Origin: DASUPK01 sp963819715
GTDB taxonomy: Bacteria; Actinomycetota; Thermoleophilia; Solirubrobacterales; 70-9
Direction: 5' to 3'
DNA length: 64,000 nucleotides
NCBI GenBank assembly: GCA_963819715.1
Contig: CAWFXE010000006.1
Span: 496,001-560,000 of the forward strand
Every line of letters begins with the position of its first letter. Within the stretch, counting starts at the first letter, position 1. A program made the position numbers and the translations under genes. Shown here in pieces: positions 8,935 through 17,163 of this stretch. A model generated the notes under the pieces. That model was not told the origin of the DNA. It was given only the letters and a program-made list of their open reading frames with translations, and ran no database searches.

Positions 8935-9061
8935 GTCCGATTCCTCGCCGGCTCGTCCGCACCCTTGTTTTCGGTAGACGGCGCCACTCCTTAATAGGAC
9001 AAATGTCTACCCCGGTTTTGGGGTTACTAAAGCCCGTCCAATTAGGGACGATGCCTTCTAG
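8935..9061 (+). promoter_or_regulatory. AT-richer leader of the paralogous one-TM genes
   Basis: 127 bases with clearly lower GC than its surroundings, holding a hairpin CCCC-GGTTTT-GGGG (9010-9023) and the segment gttactaaagcccgtccaat before GTG 9062. A promoter and structured 5' leader are likely. I could not match it to a known riboswitch class. Confidence 0.4.
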
Positions 9062-9847
9062 GTGAGTGCGCGCGATTGGCGTGCCGTGCGAGAGGGGGAG
9101 GCTCATGCGGCGGCCCGGACATCAACGAACAACACACCCGAGAGCTTCATCGTCGGGGTGGGTGCCTCTGGGGCACTCCTGGCTGGTGCTGCCATCCTCT
9201 TCGTGACCCTGGTGGGTCTCGTCTCGTTCAAGGTCTGGCCCGACGGGCCCGTGGCGTCCGTGGACCCCAACGTCGAGCTCAGCGCGGCAACGCCGAGCAG
9301 CGCGCAGACCACCACGACCACGCCGGTGAGCGCCGCGGCGGGTCAGCTTGCCTCGACGACGGCCGGCGCCGGTGCCGGTGTCGGTGCCGGTGCCGGTGGC
9401 AACGCCGGGGGCGGCAACCCGCAGGGCGGCGGTGGTGGTGGCAAGGGCGGCAATCCGAAGGGCGGACCCACCACTCCGACGGCGACCTCGACTCCCACGC
9501 CGACCGACGACACGAGCCGCTCCGACAACTCCGGTTCGAACTCCGGTTCGCCGAGCGCTCCCGGGAGCGCGAGCAAGAGCCCCACGCATCCCGTCCACCC
9601 GGCGCACCCCGACCAGTCCCACGGGAACATCCCCGACGGGACGAACGGCAAGGACGACCCGAGCTCCGGAGATGGCTCCGACAACCAGATAACGGGTAAG
9701 GGTCCGATCACGAGGCCCGGTCGGCCGAGCTCCGGTTCGAGTTCGAGTACCAGCACCAGCACCAGCACCAGCACCAGCACCAGCACGAGCTCGAGCAGTA
9801 GGCACGGCGGCGGGTGGGGGAGCCACTCCCCCAACTCGAAGCACTAG
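9062..9847 (+). CDS. One-TM low-complexity surface protein (paralogue 1)
   Basis: 261 aa from GTG 9062. A short N-terminus is followed by one TM helix (FIVGVGASGALLAGAAILFVTLVGLVSFKVWP, residues about 28-60) and then a long Ala/Gly, Pro/Thr and Ser-rich tail with no globular domain, including a TSTSTS run. The N-terminal TM block is closely similar to that of the next gene (GIGASGVLMASALVLFVILVGVVTFKTWP), so the two are tandem duplicates. Topology suggests an inside N-terminus and a wall-spanning disordered tail. Function unknown. Confidence 0.75.
   Translation: MSARDWRAVREGEAHAAARTSTNNTPESFIVGVGASGALLAGAAILFVTLVGLVSFKVWPDGPVASVDPNVELSAATPSSAQTTTTTPVSAAAGQLASTTAGAGAGVGAGAGGNAGGGNPQGGGGGGKGGNPKGGPTTPTATSTPTPTDDTSRSDNSGSNSGSPSAPGSASKSPTHPVHPAHPDQSHGNIPDGTNGKDDPSSGDGSDNQITGKGPITRPGRPSSGSSSSTSTSTSTSTSTSTSSSSRHGGGWGSHSPNSKH
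9749..9784 (+). repeat. Six copies of the hexamer accagc
   Basis: In-frame simple repeat encoding Thr-Ser pairs in the tail of the 9062 gene. It is a likely slippage tract whose length may vary between strains. Confidence 0.85.
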
Positions 9848-9862
9848 ACCGCAAGGGGTCAG

Positions 9863-10450
9863 ATGTCGCTGTTTGACGCCAAGCCACGGAGCTGGGAGGC
9901 CTATCTGGCCGGGATCGGCGCGAGCGGCGTGCTCATGGCGAGCGCCCTGGTGCTCTTCGTGATTCTGGTCGGCGTGGTCACCTTCAAGACCTGGCCGCAA
10001 ACCGGCGGAGCCCTGCTGGGCGATGGGGGAGGCGATGTGGCGCTGGAGCGCACCGCGACCCCTGCGCCTCGGGACACGGCGGGGGCACCGGGCGTCAATC
10101 TGGTCAAGCTGCTGGGCGGCACGGGACAGGCAGCTCCCGGGCAGGGCCGCGGTGCACCACGCGGAACCGGCAACTCGCAGGCTCCCGGCGACATCGGATC
10201 CCCTGGCGGTTCGACCGGTCCCGGCTCAGTCGGCGGTCAGCCGCAGGGTGCGGCGCCACCGCCACCTGCCTCCCGCGCGAATGACCCCGTAACCCAGTTG
10301 GTGGCGGGCGCGGGCAACACGGTCCAGAGCACCACCGACAGCCTCGGCAAGACACTCGGCGACAACGTCTCCCCGGGTCTCGGTGGTCTCGTCAGCGGCG
10401 TCGGCAAGAGCCTCAACGACAACCTCCAGTCCGTCACCGGCAAGCACTAG
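9863..10450 (+). CDS. One-TM low-complexity surface protein (paralogue 2)
   Basis: 195 aa. N-terminal MSLFDAKPRSWEAYLAG leads into one TM helix (residues about 15-47) homologous to that of the preceding gene, then a Gly/Pro/Ala-rich tail that ends in a helical segment (NTVQSTTDSLGKTLGDNV...GVGKSLNDNLQSV). The 15-base gap to the upstream gene suggests one transcript. Its stop overlaps the stop of the convergent hydrolase gene. Function unknown. Confidence 0.75.
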   Translation: MSLFDAKPRSWEAYLAGIGASGVLMASALVLFVILVGVVTFKTWPQTGGALLGDGGGDVALERTATPAPRDTAGAPGVNLVKLLGGTGQAAPGQGRGAPRGTGNSQAPGDIGSPGGSTGPGSVGGQPQGAAPPPPASRANDPVTQLVAGAGNTVQSTTDSLGKTLGDNVSPGLGGLVSGVGKSLNDNLQSVTGKH

Positions 10451-11187
10451 CCGGCGGGGTCGGCGGCTCGCAGCTCGCGCTCGAGCCAGCGCAGCGCGAT
10501 CCCCTGTAGCTCAGAGTCGTGCTGAACCGTCGTGTGGGCGCCGCCCGACGCGATGACAAGCTTGCGCGGATCGCCGGCTCGCTCATAGAGCTTCTCCGAG
10601 TGGTCGCTGGGGATCTGCGTGTCGCCCTCGGCGTGCATCAGGATCAGCGGGCGTCCGGCGATTCGCTCGACGGCCCCGCCGACGTCCTGCGCCATCAGCC
10701 AGGCCTCCAGGGCGATCGGATCACCGGCGCGCATGTCGAAGCGGCCGCTGCGAACGCCGCGGGCAAGGTGGTCCTCGCTCGCGGGGCAGATCGCGATCAC
10801 GCCGGCGATCTCCGGTGCGGCCGCGGCGGCGTGGATGGCGAAGAAGCCGCCGAGGCTTGACCCGCGGACGGCGATGCGCCGCTCGTCGACGCCCTTCTGG
10901 ACGGCCAGCAGATCCACCATCGAGATCACGGCGTCGACCGCCGCGCTGCTCATCTCGGGCTCCGAGGAGCCATGCCCCGGGAGATCGAAGGTGAGAGCCG
11001 CCCAGCCACTCGCCGTCGCGAGCCGGGCGAAGTCGGCGTGGTTCTCCTTGCGGGAACCGGCGCCATGTACGACGACGACTCCGGGGATCGGCCCGGGTTC
11101 ATCGGGCAGCCACAACAGGTAGCTGAGGCCGTGGCGGGTGCCCTCTCGGTCCGGGCCAGACGGCGTCGAGCGCTCCATTGCGGTCAT
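10447..11187 (-). CDS. Alpha/beta hydrolase (dienelactone hydrolase-like)
   Basis: 246 aa. Visible are the oxyanion-hole strand VVVVHGAGSRKEN, the nucleophile elbow RGSSLGGFF, the acid residue in HAEGDTQIP and the final catalytic His in SGGAHTT. It is cytoplasmic, with no signal peptide. ATG 11187 is chosen because a longer open frame upstream runs antisense through lysA. It is transcribed divergently from lysA with a 30-base gap. The ester or peptide substrate is unknown. Confidence 0.85.
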   Translation of the reverse strand: MTAMERSTPSGPDREGTRHGLSYLLWLPDEPGPIPGVVVVHGAGSRKENHADFARLATASGWAALTFDLPGHGSSEPEMSSAAVDAVISMVDLLAVQKGVDERRIAVRGSSLGGFFAIHAAAAAPEIAGVIAICPASEDHLARGVRSGRFDMRAGDPIALEAWLMAQDVGGAVERIAGRPLILMHAEGDTQIPSDHSEKLYERAGDPRKLVIASGGAHTTVQHDSELQGIALRWLERELRAADPAG

Positions 11188-11217
11188 TCTGCTCGTTCCC
11201 GTCAGAATTGCCTCCCC

Positions 11218-12516
11218 ATGAACGTGCGCGCAGCAGATCCGATCGCGGCCTCGCCGGTCTATCCGGCGGGGTCGCGCGTGAACGAGGCTGGGCATCTCGA
11301 GGTGGCCGGCTGCGATGTGGTCGACCTCGCCGAGCGCTTCGGCACGCCCGCGTACATCTACGCCGAGGACGACATCCGTCGCCGCGCCGAGGAGTACCTG
11401 CGGGCCTTCGAGGAGCGCACCGAGTCCTTCGAGGTGATCTATGCGAGCAAGGCCCTGCCCGCCACGGCCGCCTACCGGCTGATGCGCGACGCGGGCCTCT
11501 CGGTTGACGTCGCCTCCGGCGGCGAGCTCCACATGGCACTGGCTGCGGGATTCGACCCGGCGCTGATCCACATGCACGGCAACAACAAGACCGAGCGCGA
11601 GCTCCGGTATGCGTTCGACTCCGGCGTCGGCCACCTGATCCTCGACTCGTTCGACGAGATCGAGCTGGCGGACCGGCTGCTCGATCGCCCTCAGAAGGTT
11701 CTGATCAGAGTGACGCCGGGGATCAAGCCATCGACCCACGACTACGTGCAGACGGGCCAGCTCGACTCGAAGTTCGGATTCGGGCTCGCCGACCGGCTGG
11801 CGGAACGGACGGTGGAGAGGGTGCGCGCGTCGTCCAACCTCGAGCTGGTCGGGCTGCACGCGCACATCGGCTCGCAGATCTTCGAGCTCGAGCCCTACGT
11901 CAAGGCGATCGACGTGATCGCCGAGTTCTGCGACGCGGTCGACCTCGCGCCCGAGCTGCTCAACGTCGGCGGCGGCCTCGGGATCGCATACCTGGACACG
12001 GATGAGCCGCCCTCGATCGATGACTACGTCGAGGTCAAGGTCCGCGGCGTTCAGCGCGTCTTCGATCCGGCGCCGAGGATCCTGGTCGAGCCCGGCCGCT
12101 CGCTGGTGGGCAACGCGGGGGTGACGGCCTACCGCGTCGGGACCGTCAAGGAGATCCCGGGCGTGCGGACCTACGTCGCCGTCGACGGTGGCATGTCGGA
12201 CAACCTGCGGCCGATGCTCTACGGCTCCCGCTACGAGGCCGTGATCGCCGACCGCGCCGCCGAGACCCCGGAGACCCTGGCGACGATCGCCGGGATGCAC
12301 TGCGAGTCGGGAGACGTGCTCGTCCGCGACACGGACCTGGCGGCCCCCCGCGTGGGTGACGTGCTCGTCACGCCCGCGACCGGCGCATACGGTCACGCGA
12401 TGGCGAACAACTACAACGGCGTTCCGAGACCGCCGGTGATCTTCTGCCGCGACGGCGAGGCGCGGGTGGTCGTCCGCCGTGAGACGTGGGACGACCTGCT
12501 CAGCAGGGACGAGTGA
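11218..12516 (+). CDS. lysA: Diaminopimelate decarboxylase
   Basis: 432 aa, a fold-III PLP enzyme converting meso-diaminopimelate to lysine. The PLP lysine is in YASKALPATAA (about residue 80), HIGSQI marks the barrel, GGGLGIAY binds PLP phosphate, and CESGDVL is the active-site Cys segment from the partner subunit. The ATG at 11218 gives the usual length. Its TGA overlaps the ATG of hom, starting an Asp-family amino-acid operon. Confidence 0.95.
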   Translation: MNVRAADPIAASPVYPAGSRVNEAGHLEVAGCDVVDLAERFGTPAYIYAEDDIRRRAEEYLRAFEERTESFEVIYASKALPATAAYRLMRDAGLSVDVASGGELHMALAAGFDPALIHMHGNNKTERELRYAFDSGVGHLILDSFDEIELADRLLDRPQKVLIRVTPGIKPSTHDYVQTGQLDSKFGFGLADRLAERTVERVRASSNLELVGLHAHIGSQIFELEPYVKAIDVIAEFCDAVDLAPELLNVGGGLGIAYLDTDEPPSIDDYVEVKVRGVQRVFDPAPRILVEPGRSLVGNAGVTAYRVGTVKEIPGVRTYVAVDGGMSDNLRPMLYGSRYEAVIADRAAETPETLATIAGMHCESGDVLVRDTDLAAPRVGDVLVTPATGAYGHAMANNYNGVPRPPVIFCRDGEARVVVRRETWDDLLSRDE

Positions 12517-13742
12517 TGGCCGAGACCGTCAACGTCGGCATTCTCGGAAAGGGGACCGTTGGGTCAGCGTTCAAGAGGCTGCTCAACGAGCGCGGCGACA
12601 TGGTCGAGGAGGTCTCCGGCCGCCGGCCGCGGGTCAGCGGCGTCCTCAGCCGGAAGAAGGGGGACTTCGACCGCATCCTCTCCCGCAGCGAAATCGTGGT
12701 CGAGCTGATGGGGGGAACCGACCCGGCGCTGGGCTACGTCACCAGGGCGCTGCGCGAAGGAAAGCACGTGGTCACCGCGAACAAGCAGCTGCTCGCCCAG
12801 CACGGGGAGGAGCTGGTGGCGGCGGCGCGGGAGGGCGGCGCGCAACTCCGCTTCGAGGCGGCGGTCGCGGGAGCGATCCCGGTGATCCGCGTGGTCCAGG
12901 AGAGCCTCGGCGCGATCCCGATCGAGAAGGTCTTCGGGATCGTCAACGGGACGACCAACTACATCCTCACCGAGATGACCCGCAGCGGGCTCTCCTACGA
13001 GGAAGCCCTGAAGCAGGCCCAGGACCTCGGCTACGCGGAGGCGGACCCGACCGACGACGTCGGCGGCGCTGACGCCGCTGCGAAGATGGCGATCCTCGCT
13101 CGCCTCGCCTTCGGCGCTCCGGTGGAGCTCAAGGACGTCCCCTACGAGGGGATCGAGCGGATCAAGCCGGACGACATCGCCTACGCGAAGGAGCTCGGGC
13201 TCTCGCTGAAGCTCCTCGGCGTGGCCGAGCGGGTCAGCGACCGAGAGATCAGCGTGCGGGTCTTTCCCTGCTTCCTCTACCCGGGACACCCCCTTTCGCC
13301 GATCTCGGGCCCGTTCAACGCCGTGATGGTCGAGTCGCCGGCGATCACCGAGATCACAATGTCGGGTCCGGGCGCCGGCGGCCCCGAGACCGCGGCGGCG
13401 GTCCTCGGCGACGTCGTCTCCGTGATCGGCGGAGGCTCGCCCCTCTTCGAGGAGAACGCGAAGCTGAGGATCGCCAAGGACGTAGAGATGGCCTTCTACC
13501 TCCACCTCGAGGTGGACGACGAGCCGGGGGTGCTGGCGCAGACCGCGGAGGTGCTCGGGGACAACGGCGTCTCGGTCCGCAGCGTGGTCCAGCGCGGTCT
13601 CGGAGGGGAGGCGCAGCTGATCATGGTCATGCACCCGGTCAGCGAGAAGAAGTTCGCCGCGGCGCTCCGGCGCATCGCCAAGCTCAGGTTCCTGCGCTCA
13701 CCCCCTCGCTCGATCCGGGTGATCGAGGAAGAGTTCGGCTAG
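12516..13742 (+). CDS. hom: Homoserine dehydrogenase with ACT domain
   Basis: 408 aa. An N-terminal NAD(P)-binding loop (GILGKGTVG), the catalytic core with VTANKQLLA and the family block GIVNGTTNYILTEM, then a C-terminal ACT domain (about residues 325-400, starting FYLHLEVDDEPGVLA) expected to sense threonine. It reduces aspartate semialdehyde to homoserine. Start and lysA stop share one base (TGATG), indicating coupled translation. Confidence 0.96.
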   Translation: MAETVNVGILGKGTVGSAFKRLLNERGDMVEEVSGRRPRVSGVLSRKKGDFDRILSRSEIVVELMGGTDPALGYVTRALREGKHVVTANKQLLAQHGEELVAAAREGGAQLRFEAAVAGAIPVIRVVQESLGAIPIEKVFGIVNGTTNYILTEMTRSGLSYEEALKQAQDLGYAEADPTDDVGGADAAAKMAILARLAFGAPVELKDVPYEGIERIKPDDIAYAKELGLSLKLLGVAERVSDREISVRVFPCFLYPGHPLSPISGPFNAVMVESPAITEITMSGPGAGGPETAAAVLGDVVSVIGGGSPLFEENAKLRIAKDVEMAFYLHLEVDDEPGVLAQTAEVLGDNGVSVRSVVQRGLGGEAQLIMVMHPVSEKKFAAALRRIAKLRFLRSPPRSIRVIEEEFG

Positions 13743-13752
13743 GCCGACGCCG

Positions 13753-14787
13753 ATGCCCACCCCCCTGATCGAGCGCTACCGCGAGCACCTGCCCCTCAAG
13801 GAGGGGGACCCGGTGGTGACGCTGAACGAGGGCTCGACCCCGCTGATCCACTCTCCGCGCCTCTCCGAGCGCGTGGAGGCCGACGTCCACCTCAAGTTCG
13901 AGGGCGCCAATCCGACCGGCAGCTTCAAGGATCGCGGCATGACGGTGGCGGTCTCGCGCGCCAAGGGGAGCGGCGCCGAGGCGATCATCTGCGCCTCGAC
14001 GGGCAATACGGCGGCCAGCTGCGCGGCCTACGCCGCGCGCGCCGGCATGCGCGGCGCGGTGATCGTCCCCGAGGGGAAGATCGCGATCGGCAAGCTCGCA
14101 CAGGCGCTGATGCACGGCGCGCGGGTGATCGCGCTGGAGGGAAACTTCGACCAGGCACTGGAGATCGTCCGGGAGATCGCCAAGAAGCACCCCGTCGAGC
14201 TGGTCAACTCGGTGAATCCCTGGCGTATCGAAGGGCAGAAGACGGCGGCGTTTGAGACCTGCGACGAGCTGGGCCACGCGCCCGCGGCCCTCGCCATTCC
14301 GGTGGGGAACGCCGGCAACGTCACCTCCTGGTGGAAGGGATTCCAGGAGTACGGCGAGTCGCCGATCCTCTACGGATTCCAGGCGGAGGGCGCCGCGCCC
14401 TTGGTCGAGGGTCATCCGATCGAGAACCCCGAGACGGTGGCGTCCGCGATCCGGATCGGCAACCCCGCGCGCTGGGAGGAGGCCATGAACGCCTTCACGG
14501 CGTCCCGGGGCCGGGTCGCCGCCGTCTCCGACCAGCAGATCCTCGACGCCTACCACTGGATCGCTTCGAACGAGGGCGTCTTCTGCGAGCCCGCCTCCGC
14601 CGCCTCGGTCGCCGGACTGCTCGCGCACGGGCTGCCCGTTGCCGACGGCATGGAGAAGCCGGAGACAGTCGTCTGCGTCCTCACCGGGCACGGGCTGAAG
14701 GACCCGGACACGGCGCTGGGCAAGGCGCCGGCAGTCACCGGCTGCAAGGCGGAGCTGGCGGCAGTCGAGGCGGCTGTCTTCGACTAA
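13753..14787 (+). CDS. thrC: Threonine synthase
   Basis: 344 aa fold-II PLP enzyme converting O-phosphohomoserine to threonine. The PLP lysine is in NPTGSFKDRGM (about residue 60), the phosphate loop is in PVGNAGNVTSWW and ASTGNTAAS contacts the cofactor. Length is normal for the compact actinobacterial form. It follows hom after 10 bases. Confidence 0.95.
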   Translation: MPTPLIERYREHLPLKEGDPVVTLNEGSTPLIHSPRLSERVEADVHLKFEGANPTGSFKDRGMTVAVSRAKGSGAEAIICASTGNTAASCAAYAARAGMRGAVIVPEGKIAIGKLAQALMHGARVIALEGNFDQALEIVREIAKKHPVELVNSVNPWRIEGQKTAAFETCDELGHAPAALAIPVGNAGNVTSWWKGFQEYGESPILYGFQAEGAAPLVEGHPIENPETVASAIRIGNPARWEEAMNAFTASRGRVAAVSDQQILDAYHWIASNEGVFCEPASAASVAGLLAHGLPVADGMEKPETVVCVLTGHGLKDPDTALGKAPAVTGCKAELAAVEAAVFD

Positions 14788-14845
14788 CGGGCGCAGTACT
14801 CTTCCGCCAGTTCGCGAAATTGGGGCCACGAAAAGCGAGGGGAGA

Positions 14846-15466
14846 ATGGGACTCTTCAAGTCGATGAAGGACCTGTCCAGCCTCACTAAGGAGGCGAAGC
14901 AGCTCCAGCGCCAGCAGCAACAGGAGGCCGGCTACAAGCCCGGGTTCGGAGGCCAGATGGCGCAGATGGGGGACATGATCGGCCAGGCGAAGGACCAGCT
15001 GGCCGAGCTCACCGACACCTCCGGCGAGCGCGCCGGGATCCTGGCGAACGGCATCGCCGGCCAGGGCGTGATCGTCGGCCACGGCACGCCGGAGCGCGGC
15101 GCGCAGTGGTTCAACCTCGACATCGACATGGAGGTCCATGTCTCGGGCCGCCAGCCGTATCGGGTCAACAACCAGTACATGGTCCCGGCGGGGGCGACCC
15201 TCGGCCAGGGAGTGAGCTTGCCGATCAAGGTCGACCCGAACGACCCGGCGAAGATCGCGATCGACTGGGACAGCGCCCAGACCGCGCCGCAGCGCGGCGA
15301 GGTGCGCCCGGTCGGCGGTTCCGGGTTCTCGCCCGCACCGGCACCCGCCCCTACGGGCGGCGGCGACCACGTCGCCGAGCTCGAGCGGCTCGCCAAGCTC
15401 CGCGACTCGGGCGCCCTGACCAACGCCGAGTTCGAGCAGCAGAAGGCGAAGATCCTCGGCTCCTAG
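14846..15466 (+). CDS. SHOCT-domain protein
   Basis: 206 aa. The N-terminal third is helical and Gln-rich (LQRQQQQEAG). The middle has a beta-rich section (WFNLDIDMEVHVSGRQPY). After a Pro/Ala linker the C-terminus is a SHOCT domain (ELERLAKLRDSGALTNAEFEQQKAKILGS). There is no TM or signal. It sits between thrC and thrB in the same orientation with an AGGGGAGA ribosome-binding site, so it is probably co-transcribed, although nothing links it to threonine synthesis. Confidence 0.8.
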   Translation: MGLFKSMKDLSSLTKEAKQLQRQQQQEAGYKPGFGGQMAQMGDMIGQAKDQLAELTDTSGERAGILANGIAGQGVIVGHGTPERGAQWFNLDIDMEVHVSGRQPYRVNNQYMVPAGATLGQGVSLPIKVDPNDPAKIAIDWDSAQTAPQRGEVRPVGGSGFSPAPAPAPTGGGDHVAELERLAKLRDSGALTNAEFEQQKAKILGS

Positions 15467-15526
15467 CTCCATGAAACGGGTCGCACTCGCGCGCGCCCTC
15501 GCATTTAGCCGGATAGCCTCCGGCCC

Positions 15527-16405
15527 ATGACCGCGCGGCGACGGCTGGTCAAGGTGCCGGCCTCTTCGGCCAACCTCGGCCCGGGCTACGACGTGCTGGC
15601 CGCAGCGCTGACCCTCCTTCTGGAGCTCGAGGTGGAGGAGACCGGGACGTTCTCGGTCGAGGCCGAGGGCCTCGATGTGCCGCTCGACCGCTCGAATCTC
15701 TGCGTTCGCGCCTTCGAGTCGCTGCGGTCGGCCGACGGGATCGCCTTCCGCATCAAGAGCGAGATCCCGCTGGCGGCCGGACTCGGGTCCAGCGCCGCGG
15801 CGATCGTCGCCGGACTGCTGGCCGCCGATCACCTCTACGAGCTCGCACAGGAGCCCGAGGACCTCCTGGCGAAGGCCGCCGAGATCGAGGGCCATCCGGA
15901 CAACGTCGCCGCGGCGCTCTACGGGGGATTCGTCGTCTGCGCCGTTGACAACGGCACCCTCACCGCGACGCGCCTCGATCCGCCGCAGGGGGTCGAGGCG
16001 GTGGTCGTGATCCCCACCGAGCAGGTGCCCACGGAGGAGGCGCGCAAAGCTATCCCAGATCAGGTGCCGCTAGCCGACGCCGTTGCGAACATCTCGGCCG
16101 CCTCGGAGCTCGTGCTCGGCATCCAGCGCTCGGACCTGACCCTGATCGGGCGGGGTCTTGCCGACCGGATCCACCAGCCCCATCGGGCTCCTCTGTACCG
16201 GCGCTCGATGGAGATCGTGGCGGAGGCCCCTCGGATGGGCGCGATCGGGGCGACCATCTCGGGCGCGGGGCCGACGGTGCTCGTCTGGACCTTTTGGCAG
16301 AGCACCGGCGAGGTGATGAAGGCGCTGAACGAGCGGGTGGGGGATTGGGCAGAGGTCCGCCGGGTGCCGTTCTCCCCCCTGGGCGCGGACGTTCCAGAGC
16401 TATGA
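15527..16405 (+). CDS. thrB: Homoserine kinase
   Basis: 292 aa GHMP-family kinase making O-phosphohomoserine from homoserine and ATP. Motif 1 is VPASSANLGPGYDVL (residues about 7-21), motif 2 the ATP loop PLAAGLGSSAAAIVAGL (about 80-97) and motif 3 GATISGAGPTVL near the C-terminus. It completes the hom-thrC-thrB pathway. Its TGA overlaps the ATG of the next gene. Confidence 0.95.
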   Translation: MTARRRLVKVPASSANLGPGYDVLAAALTLLLELEVEETGTFSVEAEGLDVPLDRSNLCVRAFESLRSADGIAFRIKSEIPLAAGLGSSAAAIVAGLLAADHLYELAQEPEDLLAKAAEIEGHPDNVAAALYGGFVVCAVDNGTLTATRLDPPQGVEAVVVIPTEQVPTEEARKAIPDQVPLADAVANISAASELVLGIQRSDLTLIGRGLADRIHQPHRAPLYRRSMEIVAEAPRMGAIGATISGAGPTVLVWTFWQSTGEVMKALNERVGDWAEVRRVPFSPLGADVPEL

Positions 16406-16725
16406 ACGACGAGGGCTCAATGTCCCTCTGGTCCGAGGATTCATTTCTCTCGATCGCTTCCAAGGGATCGGTTCTCTCGATCGGATCTGTGGGCTCATTC
16501 GCCTCGATCGGGTCGATCGGCTCGGGAGCATCGGCGTTCTCGGTCGGATCATTCGCCTCGGCGGGCTCGGCGATGTCATTCGCCTCGGCCGGTTCGGTGC
16601 TCTCGGCCCAAGCTCGCGACTCGATCCTGGGCGATCCGGAGCGAAGCGACGCCGGGCTGCTCGCCGCGGGGATCCTCGTCGCCTGCGGGGCGGCGATCGC
16701 CGGCTGGGCGATCTGGCGCCGCTAG
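16402..16725 (+). CDS. Ser/Gly-repeat protein with C-terminal TM helix
   Basis: 107 aa, starting at ATG 16402 inside the thrB stop (ATGA). Residues about 7-75 are a regular S-[IFV]-x-S-x-G-S style repeat (SVLSIGSVGSFASIGSIGSG), which suggests a stacked beta structure; residues about 85-105 form one TM helix ending WAIWRR. No known domain is recognised. The repeat pattern and coupling to thrB support a real gene. It could be a small membrane-tethered scaffold; this is only a guess. Confidence 0.7.
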   Translation: MNDEGSMSLWSEDSFLSIASKGSVLSIGSVGSFASIGSIGSGASAFSVGSFASAGSAMSFASAGSVLSAQARDSILGDPERSDAGLLAAGILVACGAAIAGWAIWRR

Positions 16726-16749
16726 GGCTCGGGTCAAAGGAAGAAAAAG

Positions 16750-16801
16750 CCGGAAGGGACGGCCCCGCAGCGTCCGGTAGGCCGCGGGGCCGCCCTTCCG
16801 G
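16750..16801 (-). terminator. Strong hairpin terminator for the 17082-16810 gene
   Basis: Two 18-19-base arms pair almost perfectly (ccggaaggg-a-cggccccgc with gcggggccg-cccttccgg, one bulge) around a 15-base loop. On the minus strand the hairpin is followed by a T-rich run (ctttttcttccttt). It lies between convergent genes and may stop both. Confidence 0.8.
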
Positions 16802-16809
16802 ATCCCCGA

Positions 16810-17082
16810 TTAGGTGGTGCTGGTGGTAGTCGTCTCCGTCTCGGTCGTCGACGGAGTAGTCGTGGTGGTGCTGCCAGGGGCGAAGCCGCACTTCTTGCCC
16901 TTGTTGTTGGGCTTCGGCTTCTTGTGGTGTCGCTTGCCCTTGGCCGGGCACGGCTTCTGGTTATGCGGAACGCCGCCCTTGTCGGCGGAGCTCAGAACCG
17001 GAAATGCAGCTGCAAGTCCGAGGCAGGTCACGAAGACCGCCAGCTTTCGCGTTCTCAGCTTCACGTCGTCTTTCACCTCCAT
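16810..17082 (-). CDS. Small secreted basic protein
   Basis: 90 aa. A signal peptide (residues about 10-33, VFVTCLGLAAAFPVLSSA) is followed by a His/Lys/Cys-containing section (KPCPAKGKRHHKKPKPNNKGKKC) and a Thr-rich tail. The Lys/Cys-rich section recalls the tails of the secreted proteins at 2847 and 60949. No enzyme motif. A strong terminator follows. Extracellular or wall-associated location inferred; function unknown. Confidence 0.65.
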   Translation of the reverse strand: MEVKDDVKLRTRKLAVFVTCLGLAAAFPVLSSADKGGVPHNQKPCPAKGKRHHKKPKPNNKGKKCGFAPGSTTTTTPSTTETETTTTSTT

Positions 17083-17131
17083 GGCAATTGACTCCCCACC
17101 TCCGAAAGCGCCGGGGAGCGCCGGGGGGTTA

Positions 17132-17158
17132 CTCCCTATTTTTGAGTCAAATAGGGAG
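17132..17158 (-). terminator. Terminator after the NTF2-like gene
   Basis: Perfect 10-bp inverted repeat (ctccctattt / aaatagggag) with a 7-base loop, 5 bases past the stop of the 17598-17164 gene. Confidence 0.65.
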
Positions 17159-17163
17159 GCCGC

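Noticed and set aside
8935..9061. Cyclic di-GMP (GEMM) riboswitch
   Set aside because: A gggttac...gacgatg resemblance exists, but the conserved GEMM core and tetraloop arm are missing.
10447..12396. A 649-codon minus frame covering the hydrolase and lysA region
   Set aside because: The part above 11187 is antisense to lysA and has no protein-family character.
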